Below the pieces are notes generated by a model. The model had not been told where the DNA came from and did not search any database. It saw only the letters and a program-made list of their open reading frames with translations. 64,000 nt of DNA. It comes from Neotamlana sargassicola. GTDB taxonomy: Bacteria > Bacteroidota > Bacteroidia > Flavobacteriales > Flavobacteriaceae. This document shows, piece by piece, positions 49,600-59,360 of this stretch. Location: positions 1 through 64,000 of the forward strand of contig NZ_JAJAPX010000002.1 of NCBI RefSeq assembly GCF_020523965.1. The letters are read 5' to 3'. Each line of letters opens with the position of its first letter. Position 1 is the first letter of the stretch. The position numbers were made by a program, and so were the translations under genes.

Positions 49600-52500
49600 A
49601 TGAAATTAAATTTATACCAAAAAAGAAAATTATTTCCCACACAATTTTTGGTGCTATTTATGTTAACAATTACGTTGTTTTGTGTGTCTACACAACGTAT
49701 TATAGCACAAAACAATCTAGACAAAACCACAACATCATTAAACGTAAAAAATGTTACGCTTAATGCAATTTTTAATCAACTAGAGCAAAAAACACCCTAT
49801 CAATTTAGCTATTCTAATGCTATTTTAAATAATAAAAATGTCTTTACATATAGTTTTACCAATCAAAAATTAAAAACAATTTTAGATAAAATATGTAAAG
49901 ATGCTCAAATAAACTATTTAGTAAATGGTACAAATATTACTTTAAGTGGTGTTACCAAAGTAAAAGTCAACGGTAATGTAAAAGACAGTCAAGGTATGCC
50001 TATTGGAGGCGTAAACGTAATTTTAAAAGGTACTAATACCGGTGCTTTAACAGATTTTGATGGTAATTACACACTACAAGTTCCAGAAAATGGCACTTTA
50101 GTTTTTTCGTTCATGGGTATGCTTACTGTAGAAGAAAATATTACCAAAAATAAAGCTGTTTATAATATTACAATGCAAGAAGATATTATAGCTATCGATG
50201 AGGTAGTTGTAACGGCTTTAAATATTACGCGCGAAGAAAAATCTCTAGGCTATTCTGTTGCAAAAATAGAAAGTGATGAATTAACCAAAACCGTTTCAGG
50301 AAACTGGTTAAATAGTTTAAATGGTAAAGTAGCAGGATTAACATTTACATCGGCAAACTCTGGACCTAGTAGTTCTATTAGAGTGAGTTTACGCGGCGAT
50401 CAATCTTTAAACTACGGCAGTAACGAAGCGCTTTTTGTAATAGATGGTGTGCCAGTAAATTCTGGAACCACAGCAACCAGCAGCGTTAGTAATTATGCAC
50501 AAGCCGATGCTCCTGTAGATTATGGCGATGGCATGAGTGATATTAATCCAGACGACATTGAGTCTGTATCAATTTTAAAAGGTCCAGCTGCGGCAGCATT
50601 ATACGGTTCGCGTGCAGCAAATGGTGCGATTATGATAACCACTAAATCGGGTCGAAAAAATAAAGGTTTAGGCATTACGGTAAATTCTTCAATAACTTTT
50701 GAGCAAGCAGGATTTTTTCCAGATTTTCAAACCCAATTTGGTAATGGGTCCGATATGGGTGCTAGCGAGTACTCACTTTGGGAACTTACTCCAGAAATGG
50801 CACCAGATGGAATAGAACAGGCTAGACATTATTCACGTTATACCTTTGGTGAAGCGTTTGATGCCAATGAGCTGCGTTATTTGTACGCCTCTAAAAATTG
50901 GGACGATAACACGTATACAAAATTACCATGGGTATATCAAGACGATTGGTATACAGGTCTGTTTCAAACGGGAATTACAACAAATAATACGGTAAGTATT
51001 AATGGTAATAATGGTAACGGAACATCTACACGTTTTTCGGTAACCGATTTTAAAAATGAATGGATTTTACCAAACACTGGTTTTAAGCGTAACACAGTTT
51101 CTTTAGCTATAAATACACCAGTTTCAGACCATATTAAATTAACTGCAAAAGTAAATTACAATAAAAAAACAAGCGATAACATGCCGGTAAGTGGTTACGA
51201 TGAAACCAACCCAATGTACGCTTTGGTATGGGGTTTTAACGTAAATAGCATTCAAGATTGGAAAGACGAATATTTTAATGGACGTTACAATTATGCCAAT
51301 TGGAATGCAGGTGGCGAAAATGGTATGGGGCTTGTGTTTCCATCGGCAAATTCGTTTAATCCATACCGTACGCTTTATGAAGCCTTAAACACACAAGATA
51401 AAAATCGTGTTTTTGGTAGCATTGGTTTAACCTTTAATATTTTAAAAGGCTTAACCTTAGATTTGCGTTCGGGGTTAGATTGGTCCGACGAGTTTAGAAC
51501 CCAACGAAAACCACACTACACTGCTGGTTACCAAAACGGATTTTACAGAGAGCAAACCGTTAGAGTGTTAGAGAATAACAACGATTTTATGTTGCGTTAC
51601 AATAATACATTTAGTAACGGGCGTTTAGGTTTTTCTGCTATGGTTGGTGGTAATAATCGTATTAACGAGTATTATAATAACAAGATTACATTAAGTGAGT
51701 TAGGTGAAGAAGGCATTTACCACGCCACAAATGTGCCAACAGGTGTAAATCCAGATCCTTACAACTACAGAAGCGAAAAAACAGTAAATAGTCTTTATGG
51801 TTTAGTGTCGTTAAGTTGGGACGATGCTTATTTTTTAGATGTTACCGGACGTAACGATTGGTCTAGTACATTGGCAAGAGGTAACTGGTCTTATTTTTAC
51901 CCATCGGTTTCAGCTAGTGCATTATTAGATAAAACGTTTAATTTAAAAACCCACGCACCTTGGGTCGATATGTTAAAAGCACGCGTATCTTGGGCAAATG
52001 TAGGTAACGATACTTCGGCTTACTCTCTAGATCAAGTGTATAGTACAACATCGTTTCCTGGAGGTTATGTATTGCCTGGAACCATACCAAATCCATTAAT
52101 TCAACCAGAAAATGTAGAAAGTTGGGAGGCAGGTATTGAAGCTAAATTATTTAAAAACAGAGTGTCTTTCGATGTTACAGCTTACCATTCTTCAACTACA
52201 AATCAAATAGTTTCGGTAGATGTAGATCAAATTACTGGTGCTACTGGAATGACTATAAATGCAGGCGAAATTTCTAACAAAGGTTTAGAGGTTTCAGCAA
52301 ATTTTGTACCCGTAAAAACCAAAGATTTTAAATGGGATTTTGATGTAACCTGGTCTAAAAATATTAATAAATTAGTAAGCTTACAAGATGGTTGGGATGC
52401 TTCGGTACCATTACAAACAGATATGGGAACAACCATAGGAAGCAGAACTTATGTTTACTCTTATGTAGGCGAAGAAATGCATGTTTTATATGGGCGTGGT

Positions 52501-53193
52501 TTTCAAAAAGCCCCAGAAGGTGCAACGTATATAGATGAAAATGGCGAAACTCAAGATGCATCAGGTATGCATATTGTAAACTCCGAAGGGTATCCAATAC
52601 TAGATAATTCTCCTGAAACCCGAATTGGAAATGTAAATCCGGATTGGCGTGCTGGTATGGTACAGCGTTTTAAATATAAAAACTTAATGCTATCAGCAAC
52701 ATTTGCAGGTCAGTTAGGTGGTAATGCCTTTTCTGTAACAAACTTTGCGTTGTCTTACCAAGGTAAACTTAATAATTCAATTGAAGGGCGCTACGATGGG
52801 CTTGTTCATAATGGTGTTAATGCCGTTGAAAATACCGATGGAACCATTTCTTATACCAAAAACACTACGGTAACAAACAGTATTCAAACCTATTACAATA
52901 CCTACGTTTGGAACCGAAATAATACAGAAATGAACACTTTCGATACTTCATATTTAAAACTAAGAGAGTTACGATTAGATTATCAATTACCTGCAAAATT
53001 ATTAAGTAAAATAGAGGTGTTTAATGGTATAAGTTTTGGGGCTTATGCTACTAATGTTTTCATGATTACAGATTTCCCACAGTACGATCCAGATACGGGT
53101 ATGCTTAACGGTTCTAATATTTATAAAGGTATTGAGGCCATGACTTTCCCGATGACAAGAACTTACGGACTTAACGTTAAACTTTCATTCTAA
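49600..53193 (+). CDS. SusC/RagA TonB-linked outer-membrane protein with N-terminal STN domain
   Basis: The 1197-residue protein has a signal peptide (about 1-37), an STN domain (about 45-125; TSLNVKNVTLNAIFNQLEQK), a carboxypeptidase-like regulatory domain (KVNGNVKDSQGMPIGGVNVI, about 127-200), then the SusC plug with NGKVAGLTFTSANSGPSSSI, LFVIDGVPVNSG and IESVSILKGPAAAALYGSRAANGAIMITTKSG, and a large barrel ending in LNVKLSF. The STN domain and adjacent FecR/sigma genes indicate substrate-induced signalling. With the following SusD it forms the outer-membrane importer of this locus. Confidence 0.96.
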   Translation: MKLNLYQKRKLFPTQFLVLFMLTITLFCVSTQRIIAQNNLDKTTTSLNVKNVTLNAIFNQLEQKTPYQFSYSNAILNNKNVFTYSFTNQKLKTILDKICKDAQINYLVNGTNITLSGVTKVKVNGNVKDSQGMPIGGVNVILKGTNTGALTDFDGNYTLQVPENGTLVFSFMGMLTVEENITKNKAVYNITMQEDIIAIDEVVVTALNITREEKSLGYSVAKIESDELTKTVSGNWLNSLNGKVAGLTFTSANSGPSSSIRVSLRGDQSLNYGSNEALFVIDGVPVNSGTTATSSVSNYAQADAPVDYGDGMSDINPDDIESVSILKGPAAAALYGSRAANGAIMITTKSGRKNKGLGITVNSSITFEQAGFFPDFQTQFGNGSDMGASEYSLWELTPEMAPDGIEQARHYSRYTFGEAFDANELRYLYASKNWDDNTYTKLPWVYQDDWYTGLFQTGITTNNTVSINGNNGNGTSTRFSVTDFKNEWILPNTGFKRNTVSLAINTPVSDHIKLTAKVNYNKKTSDNMPVSGYDETNPMYALVWGFNVNSIQDWKDEYFNGRYNYANWNAGGENGMGLVFPSANSFNPYRTLYEALNTQDKNRVFGSIGLTFNILKGLTLDLRSGLDWSDEFRTQRKPHYTAGYQNGFYREQTVRVLENNNDFMLRYNNTFSNGRLGFSAMVGGNNRINEYYNNKITLSELGEEGIYHATNVPTGVNPDPYNYRSEKTVNSLYGLVSLSWDDAYFLDVTGRNDWSSTLARGNWSYFYPSVSASALLDKTFNLKTHAPWVDMLKARVSWANVGNDTSAYSLDQVYSTTSFPGGYVLPGTIPNPLIQPENVESWEAGIEAKLFKNRVSFDVTAYHSSTTNQIVSVDVDQITGATGMTINAGEISNKGLEVSANFVPVKTKDFKWDFDVTWSKNINKLVSLQDGWDASVPLQTDMGTTIGSRTYVYSYVGEEMHVLYGRGFQKAPEGATYIDENGETQDASGMHIVNSEGYPILDNSPETRIGNVNPDWRAGMVQRFKYKNLMLSATFAGQLGGNAFSVTNFALSYQGKLNNSIEGRYDGLVHNGVNAVENTDGTISYTKNTTVTNSIQTYYNTYVWNRNNTEMNTFDTSYLKLRELRLDYQLPAKLLSKIEVFNGISFGAYATNVFMITDFPQYDPDTGMLNGSNIYKGIEAMTFPMTRTYGLNVKLSF

Positions 53194-53202
53194 AAAACAG
53201 TT

Positions 53203-54771
53203 ATGAATTATTTAAAGAAAATATTAACTATAGGCTTAATTAGTTTGGTATTAGCCTGTACATCAGATTTTGAAGAAATAAACACCAATCCAAACCGTAC
53301 CAATGTTGGTGATATTCAAGCGAGTGGTATGTTCGAACCGTTACTGTATAATGGTATTAACGCTTGGCAATACTACACGTGGTTTTGGAATAACGAGTTA
53401 ATACAATTTACCGCCTTTACTGGTGGAACAACCAGACAAGAGCACCGCTATTTTATTGGCGATCAAAATTGGCAAAATGTTTGGAATACCTATGCCCGCT
53501 ATACAAACAATGCGCTGCATATGTACGATTTAAGTGTGGCCGAAAACGATGAGTCTTTACAGGCAATTGCTTTGACGTTAAAGGTGTTGTATATGTCTAA
53601 TTTAACCGATATGTATGGCGATGTGCCTTACTCTGAAGCATTTCAAGTACGCGAAGGTGGTACAGCCGAACCTAAGTTTGATTCTCAAAAAGAGGTTTAC
53701 CTGCAAATGTTTAACGATTTAGAAACCGCTAATAGTTTATATGCCGAAAACCCTGTGTTTATTAAACCTGCCTTAGATGGCATGTATGGTGGAAGCATGG
53801 AGCAATGGAAAAAATTTAATAATGCTTTATACCTGCGTTTATTATGTCGTGTAAGTGGTAGAGCAGAAATGAATACCGCAGCTTTAATAACAAAGATAAT
53901 TAATAACCCAAGTGAATATCCAATATTCGAATCGAATGCAGACAACGCTACGGTTCAGTTTTCTGGAGCAGACCCATATCGTAGTGAGTTTGCTAACACT
54001 AACGAAAACGGTTTTACAAGTTCTGGAAGAAAATTAACAGAACAGCTTATTAAAATGACGGTTATTACCGACGATTTTGGAAATCAAACTTACGAGGATC
54101 CACGATTGGCCATTTATGGTAAAAAAAATCCGAATTATTTAGTAAATGGCGAAAATGTTTGGAAAGGTACTGTAGCAGGTTGTACAGAAGCAGAGCAAAG
54201 CGAAGTTGATGCTGGAACATCGTGGTTAAACACAGCTGTATTTTGTAGAGCCGAAATGCCGGCAAGCTATATGGATTTTGCTGAAGTGCAATTTATTTTG
54301 GCCGAAGCGGCTTTAAAAGGTGCTATTCCTGGTGGTGAGGCTCAAGCTAAACAATATTATGAAAGCGCCGTTACAGCTTCAATTGAAAAATGGGCAGAAT
54401 TAGGTGCGTTTAGTGAAGTGCCTGTTGAAATTTCAGAAGAACAAATAAACACGTTTTTAACTTCAGAGTTAGCCTCATGGGATGCAGCAACAAATAAAGA
54501 AGCGTTAATTGCAAACCAAAAATATTTAGCATTGTTCTGGATAGGTATGGAAGCTTACCATGAATACCGTCGTACTGGATATCCTGAGTTAACTATTGGT
54601 CGTGGGGCCGTATTTAACGATTACATTTTGCCAACACGTTTTGCATATCCAAATACAACAATGGCAACTAATAATGCTAATGCTCAAGAGGCTTTAACGC
54701 GCATGAATGGTGAAAATGATATGAAAACACCTGTTTGGTGGAGTCTACAAGCCATTGAAAGCGGAAACTAA
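53203..54771 (+). CDS. SusD/RagB-like outer-membrane lipoprotein (SusD-like_2 type)
   Basis: The 522-residue lipoprotein (LVLAC, Cys19) begins with the FEEINTNPN motif typical of the SusD-like_2 branch, and includes the WNTYARYTNNALHMYD, MSNLTDMYGDVPYSEAF and YMDFAEVQFILAEAALKG segments. The C-terminal region has WIGMEAYHEYRRTGYPEL, another family hallmark. It captures substrate at the cell surface for the SusC transporter encoded 9 bases upstream. SusD-like_2 proteins are often found in loci for non-polysaccharide nutrients. Confidence 0.94.
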   Translation: MNYLKKILTIGLISLVLACTSDFEEINTNPNRTNVGDIQASGMFEPLLYNGINAWQYYTWFWNNELIQFTAFTGGTTRQEHRYFIGDQNWQNVWNTYARYTNNALHMYDLSVAENDESLQAIALTLKVLYMSNLTDMYGDVPYSEAFQVREGGTAEPKFDSQKEVYLQMFNDLETANSLYAENPVFIKPALDGMYGGSMEQWKKFNNALYLRLLCRVSGRAEMNTAALITKIINNPSEYPIFESNADNATVQFSGADPYRSEFANTNENGFTSSGRKLTEQLIKMTVITDDFGNQTYEDPRLAIYGKKNPNYLVNGENVWKGTVAGCTEAEQSEVDAGTSWLNTAVFCRAEMPASYMDFAEVQFILAEAALKGAIPGGEAQAKQYYESAVTASIEKWAELGAFSEVPVEISEEQINTFLTSELASWDAATNKEALIANQKYLALFWIGMEAYHEYRRTGYPELTIGRGAVFNDYILPTRFAYPNTTMATNNANAQEALTRMNGENDMKTPVWWSLQAIESGN

Positions 54772-54797
54772 AATCAACTACAAAAAAAATAAAAAAA

Positions 54798-56021
54798 ATG
54801 AATACAATATTTAAAATATATGCAACCAAAATGTTGAGGTTGTTTACCATATTATCAGTGTTATTTCTTGCGTTTTCATGTAATGAAGACGAGGATATTG
54901 CAAGTGAACCCTATTTTACCATTGAAGAGAACCCAACAGGACTTGTGGCCGATATTAACGGATTAACGCAAAGTTATGTGGTGCGCTCTAACGGATCTTG
55001 GGAAGTTGTTGCCCAAAGTGAAGGCGATTGGGTAAAGGCTTTTCCTAATAAAGGAGATGATGACGGTATTTTCAAATTTATTATTGAAGAAAACAATACG
55101 TTCGATGCAAGGGTTATGAATTTTGCTTTCATAGTTAATGGTAAAGAACAACCGGCTTTATTTAGGGTAGAACAAGAAGCTAATATTCCGTTTATAACTA
55201 TTCAAAATGCCGAAGAAGGTATTAGTTTTACTTCTGCTGGAGCCGATTTTCAAATAAACTTAAGCACTAATGTAGACTGGACCTACCAAATAACAAATGG
55301 CGATTGGATTAGTGAAATAGAAACCACAGAAACAGCCATAAAACTTTCAGCAGAAAAAAATATAGGAACAGAGCGAACAGCTATTTTAACCGTAAGTTCA
55401 GAAGACCATCCATCCTTAAGTAAAAGTATTAATATTACTCAATTAGATGGAAGTATTGTTTTAGAAGAACATTTCGATTGGCTAACCTACGGAAGTACTA
55501 TTTTTTACACCACATCTGGCGAAAAACGTATGGATTCTTGGATTGATGAAGAGCTAGAAAGAGGCTGGACAAGTACACCAAATACAAATTCAAGCAATCA
55601 GCAAGTGGTATACGCCAGAACAGGTTTTGTAAAACTTGGAAAAACAGGTTACGGTGGCGATTTAATTTCTCCAAAATTTTTAAGTCTAGACGAAGAAACC
55701 AATGTAAAGGTTACATTTAAAGCAGTGCCTTACCAAACCAAAGCCGGAACCCAAGACGATAATATTTTAAATATTGGGGTGGTTGGTCCAGGTACCACTA
55801 GTGTAGATGCATTTACTATAAGTAATTGGCCAAATTACGATACCGATCCAGATTGTACTGCAATTTGGGAAGATGCAGCATCAACCTATACCTTCACAAT
55901 TACCGGAGCAACAAACCAAACACAATTAAGGTTGCTTGGTGGCGATTTTGCGCTTGTAGGTGTGGGTAAAGGTAAAAACCGCATTTTCTTAGATGATATT
56001 AAAGTTGAAATTATACCATAA
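54798..56021 (+). CDS. BACON-domain lipoprotein with C-terminal lectin-like domain
   Basis: The 407-residue lipoprotein (FSC, Cys28) has two BACON-type beta-sandwich domains (about 35-130 and 132-215), recognised by SYVVRSNGSWEVVAQSEGDW and FQINLSTNVDWTYQITNGDW. The C-terminal part (about 225-407; VLEEHFDWLTYGS, RTGFVKLGKTGYGGDLISPKFLSL, FLDDIKVEIIP) resembles a choice-of-anchor J or jelly-roll module, ending in the typical IFLDDI motif. It follows SusD on the same strand and is probably the surface-exposed binding lipoprotein of the locus. BACON domains often target surface glycan- or host-molecule-binding proteins. ATG at 54831 is an alternative start. Confidence 0.82.
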   Translation: MNTIFKIYATKMLRLFTILSVLFLAFSCNEDEDIASEPYFTIEENPTGLVADINGLTQSYVVRSNGSWEVVAQSEGDWVKAFPNKGDDDGIFKFIIEENNTFDARVMNFAFIVNGKEQPALFRVEQEANIPFITIQNAEEGISFTSAGADFQINLSTNVDWTYQITNGDWISEIETTETAIKLSAEKNIGTERTAILTVSSEDHPSLSKSINITQLDGSIVLEEHFDWLTYGSTIFYTTSGEKRMDSWIDEELERGWTSTPNTNSSNQQVVYARTGFVKLGKTGYGGDLISPKFLSLDEETNVKVTFKAVPYQTKAGTQDDNILNIGVVGPGTTSVDAFTISNWPNYDTDPDCTAIWEDAASTYTFTITGATNQTQLRLLGGDFALVGVGKGKNRIFLDDIKVEIIP

Positions 56022-56032
56022 ATAGAGTTGAT

Positions 56033-57319
56033 ATGTTAATAAAGAATAATTTTTATTCATTAATATGTGTTGCTTCAAATGTTAGAATCTGTTCTTTTTT
56101 GTTTTTGACTTGTGTTTTTTTATCGAGCTGCACTAGCGATTCTGCAATTGAAGACGATAACAGTATTTTAGAGCAAAAACCTATTGGTTATTCTGCCGTT
56201 GCTACAGGTATTAGTGTTAACTATAGCGATGTAAGCAGTTATGTGAATAGTGGTTTTACGTTTCTTAATCCCACACAAGTAAATAAAAATAGAGAAGCTA
56301 TAGGTGGAAGTTCGTATACAGAAGTTTACGGGTTTAATGTGCCTGAAGCTAATAGAGCAAGAGGTATAAGATGGAACAGTGGTGATGAAACTACTAATGA
56401 ATGGCGACCACAAGGAATGACAGGTTTTAAAAAAAATGGAGTTAGATACCTTTTAATTACTTGGTACGGGCGTGAAGGCTCAGATCATAAAGGTTCTCGA
56501 ATTACCTTACTTGATATTAGTCCGAGTTCGAGCACTTATCTAAAATACAGGCACATACTATTGGTGCATTCTTCGGTTCCATCTTCTGTTAGCGAATACA
56601 CACAATACAATACTTATGCACCTTTAAATATTCATGCCGGAGGTATCGCTTATTATAATGATAAAGTATATATCGCAAGCACAAATTTAGGTATGAGAGT
56701 ATTCGATTTAAACAAAATAATAGAAGTATCAACAGGGTCAGATACAAGTACAAAATGTGGACAGGATACGAGTGGAAATTTATATGCCTTTAATTACAGA
56801 TATATTTTACCTCAAATAGAATATTATGATATTAATGGTGGGGCAAATCCATTTTCAACAATTCAAGTAAATGATGAAGGGAATGCCCTTTGGACGGCTC
56901 AATATTCTTCAGGGAGCTCGAGCTCTAGTGTTGTTCCTAAAATTTATGGATTCCCAATAGATTCTGGAGGAACAGTTCTTAATTCTGGAATTGAAGAAAT
57001 AATTCCTAAAAATTCACTGTTTGACGATGATCATGCACATGGAATGCAAGGTATTTTTAGAAAAGGAAACAGAACTTGGTTGTCCTGCTCGGGGTCTCCA
57101 TCAGAGTCTTATGGTTCAAAAGCAAGACTAGCAAGATATACAGATGGAGCTTCAAATACTGTGCGTTATCGCTGGCCATATGGCTCGGAATCTTTGTATT
57201 ATGAAGCAGAGTACGATTATTTGTGGAGTTTAACAGAATGGGAACCTAATGCTGGTGCAGATAATGGTAGTGAAGTAAATCGCTGCATTTTTGCGGTTCA
57301 TTTTTCCGAATATGAGTAG
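56033..57319 (+). CDS. Secreted lipoprotein of unknown function, probable beta-propeller
   Basis: I do not recognise this 428-residue lipoprotein (LSSC, Cys33) as a named family with a known function. Its body (about 60-428) has repeated strands with RPQGMTGFKKNGVRYLLITW, RITLLDISPSSSTYLKYRHI, GGIAYYNDKVYIASTNLGMR and ARLARYTDGAS segments, a layout like a six- or seven-bladed propeller; the blocks HAGGIAY and DDDHAHGMQG contain histidines and acidic residues that could bind a metal. It lies between the BACON protein and the phosphoesterases, so it may bind or cleave the imported substrate. Its rarer codons and lower density of Cys-like features do not indicate transfer. Confidence 0.65.
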   Translation: MLIKNNFYSLICVASNVRICSFLFLTCVFLSSCTSDSAIEDDNSILEQKPIGYSAVATGISVNYSDVSSYVNSGFTFLNPTQVNKNREAIGGSSYTEVYGFNVPEANRARGIRWNSGDETTNEWRPQGMTGFKKNGVRYLLITWYGREGSDHKGSRITLLDISPSSSTYLKYRHILLVHSSVPSSVSEYTQYNTYAPLNIHAGGIAYYNDKVYIASTNLGMRVFDLNKIIEVSTGSDTSTKCGQDTSGNLYAFNYRYILPQIEYYDINGGANPFSTIQVNDEGNALWTAQYSSGSSSSSVVPKIYGFPIDSGGTVLNSGIEEIIPKNSLFDDDHAHGMQGIFRKGNRTWLSCSGSPSESYGSKARLARYTDGASNTVRYRWPYGSESLYYEAEYDYLWSLTEWEPNAGADNGSEVNRCIFAVHFSEYE

Positions 57320-57364
57320 GTTTTTTAAACGATGAAAAAATAATCTAAAGATTTTAATTAAATA

Positions 57365-59350
57365 ATGAACAATCAATCAAGAAGAAAATTTATAAAGCTA
57401 AGCGGTTTAACAACAATTGCAAGTGTAAGCGGTTTAGGATTTACTTTATTTAATTGCGCGAGTGATGATGAGGTGTTAATCGATGAGAATAACGACTTAA
57501 ATATTTCTGGTGTATCAATACCATCGTCGTTAAATGTGAGTAGAGAAGGAGAAACCACATTAACAGGAAAAGGATTTAAAGTTGGAGATACAATAGAGTT
57601 TGTATCTTCAACTGCTTCGCTAACTTTTTTAGGAACGGTAGTTGAAGTTACAGAAAACACATTCACGTTTACCATTCCTGCTAATTTTGAATCTGGAAAT
57701 TATACACTTAGTGTTTTACGTAATACCAACAGCTTGCTTTTGGGTAATGTTTTGTGTAATGTAATTGCTAATACCAACATTCCCGATGTTGCTGGTAAAA
57801 ACATAAAAGGTGTGGTTTATAGCAATGGCGAAGGTATAGCAAATGTTACGGTATCCGATGGTTACGAGGTTACGGTTACCGATGCTCAAGGGCGTTATTA
57901 TTTAGAGTCGCAAAAACAAACAGGATTTGTTTTTATTTCTGTTCCTGGAAATTACGAGGTTACAAATGTTGGTAGTGCACCTCAATTTTTTAAACGCATA
58001 AGCAATAGTGTTGAAACAATAGAACAGAAAGATTTTTCGCTTATTCAAGTAGATAATAACAATCACGTTGTATTGCCTTTAGCCGATTGGCATTTGGCTA
58101 ATAGAAATAACGATTTGGAGCAGTTTAATACTAAGGTGTTGCCAGATATTAATAGCACCATAGAAAAATATACAGCCAACGGCACAAAAGTGTATGCTTT
58201 AACTTTAGGCGATTTAACTTGGGATGCATATTGGTACGATAACAATTTTGGACTAAATGAGTATGTGCCGTATATGAATAAGGTAAACGCACCTGTGTTC
58301 AATCTTATTGGTAATCACGATAACGATCCTTATTACGCTAACGATTGGGAAGCCGAAAATAAATACCGCGATATTATTGGGCCTACATACTATTCGTTTA
58401 ACTTAGGGAAGGTGCACTACGTAGTTTTAGATAGCGTAGAATATGTAAATTCTGGAGGTTCGCAAGGCACTGTTGGTAGTCGTAACTACAACGAAAAACT
58501 AACCAACGATCAAATAGAATGGTTAAAAAAAGATTTAGCAACCATAACCGATAAAAGTACACCAATTGTTTTGGCAATGCATACACCATTGTATAAAAAT
58601 CCAACGGTTGATGCAGGCGGAAATCAAATAAATGCTACAGATTTATCTAATGCCAATACACTTGTAAGTGCACTGGCCGATTTTTCTACAGTACACGTTT
58701 TATCTGGGCATGCGCATGTTAATTTTTCTGTAGAAGAAGAGCAAAATATCATGGAGCATAATACAGCAGCTTTGTGCGCTACTTGGTGGTGGACCGGCAA
58801 AAGTGGATATGCTAACAACCATATTTGTAAAGATGGTAGCCCTGGCGGATATGGCATTTGGCAGATAAATAATACCGATATACAATGGCGTTTTAAGGGG
58901 ATTGGTTACAATGAAGATTATCAGTTTAGAACCTACGATGTTAATAGCATTCACATTACAGCTGCTAATTATGCGCCCAATGCAAGCGACGCAGATATAG
59001 AAAGTTATGCCGATGTGTACGCAAGCCCAAGTGCCAATAACGAGGTTTTAATTAATGTTTGGGGTTACGATTCGCAATGGAAAATTGAGGTTTCAGAAAA
59101 CAATCAATCCTTGCCCGTAACACGCGTAAATGCTAAAGATCCGTTACATATTATTTCGTACGAAGCACTGCGTTTAAATGCTGGAGCAACACCAACAAGT
59201 GCTTTTGTTACCAATAATACGGCTCACATTTTTAAGGTAACGGCAGCTGCAGCAAATTCAACTTTAATAATAAAAGTAACAGATAGGTTTGGTAATGTTT
59301 ACACCGAAAATATGGTAAGACCCAAAGCACTCACTTTAAATATGGTTTAA
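57365..59350 (+). CDS. Calcineurin-like phosphoesterase lipoprotein with N- and C-terminal accessory domains
   Basis: The 661-residue protein begins with a twin-arginine-like signal (SRRKFIKLSG) ending at FNC (Cys31), so it may be a Tat-exported lipoprotein. An IPT/TIG-like Ig domain (about 45-133) and a metallophosphatase N-terminal domain (about 145-230) precede the calcineurin-like catalytic domain with metal ligands Asp241 and His243 (DWH), Asp283 (LGD), Asn317-His318 (GNHD), His406 (AMH) and His449/His451 (GHAH). A C-terminal metallophosphatase-associated domain (about 475-655) follows. It probably hydrolyses phosphodiesters or monoesters in the periplasm or at the surface. It has a paralogue next to it. 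Confidence 0.92.
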   Translation: MNNQSRRKFIKLSGLTTIASVSGLGFTLFNCASDDEVLIDENNDLNISGVSIPSSLNVSREGETTLTGKGFKVGDTIEFVSSTASLTFLGTVVEVTENTFTFTIPANFESGNYTLSVLRNTNSLLLGNVLCNVIANTNIPDVAGKNIKGVVYSNGEGIANVTVSDGYEVTVTDAQGRYYLESQKQTGFVFISVPGNYEVTNVGSAPQFFKRISNSVETIEQKDFSLIQVDNNNHVVLPLADWHLANRNNDLEQFNTKVLPDINSTIEKYTANGTKVYALTLGDLTWDAYWYDNNFGLNEYVPYMNKVNAPVFNLIGNHDNDPYYANDWEAENKYRDIIGPTYYSFNLGKVHYVVLDSVEYVNSGGSQGTVGSRNYNEKLTNDQIEWLKKDLATITDKSTPIVLAMHTPLYKNPTVDAGGNQINATDLSNANTLVSALADFSTVHVLSGHAHVNFSVEEEQNIMEHNTAALCATWWWTGKSGYANNHICKDGSPGGYGIWQINNTDIQWRFKGIGYNEDYQFRTYDVNSIHITAANYAPNASDADIESYADVYASPSANNEVLINVWGYDSQWKIEVSENNQSLPVTRVNAKDPLHIISYEALRLNAGATPTSAFVTNNTAHIFKVTAAAANSTLIIKVTDRFGNVYTENMVRPKALTLNMV

Positions 59351-59360
59351 AATATAAAAC

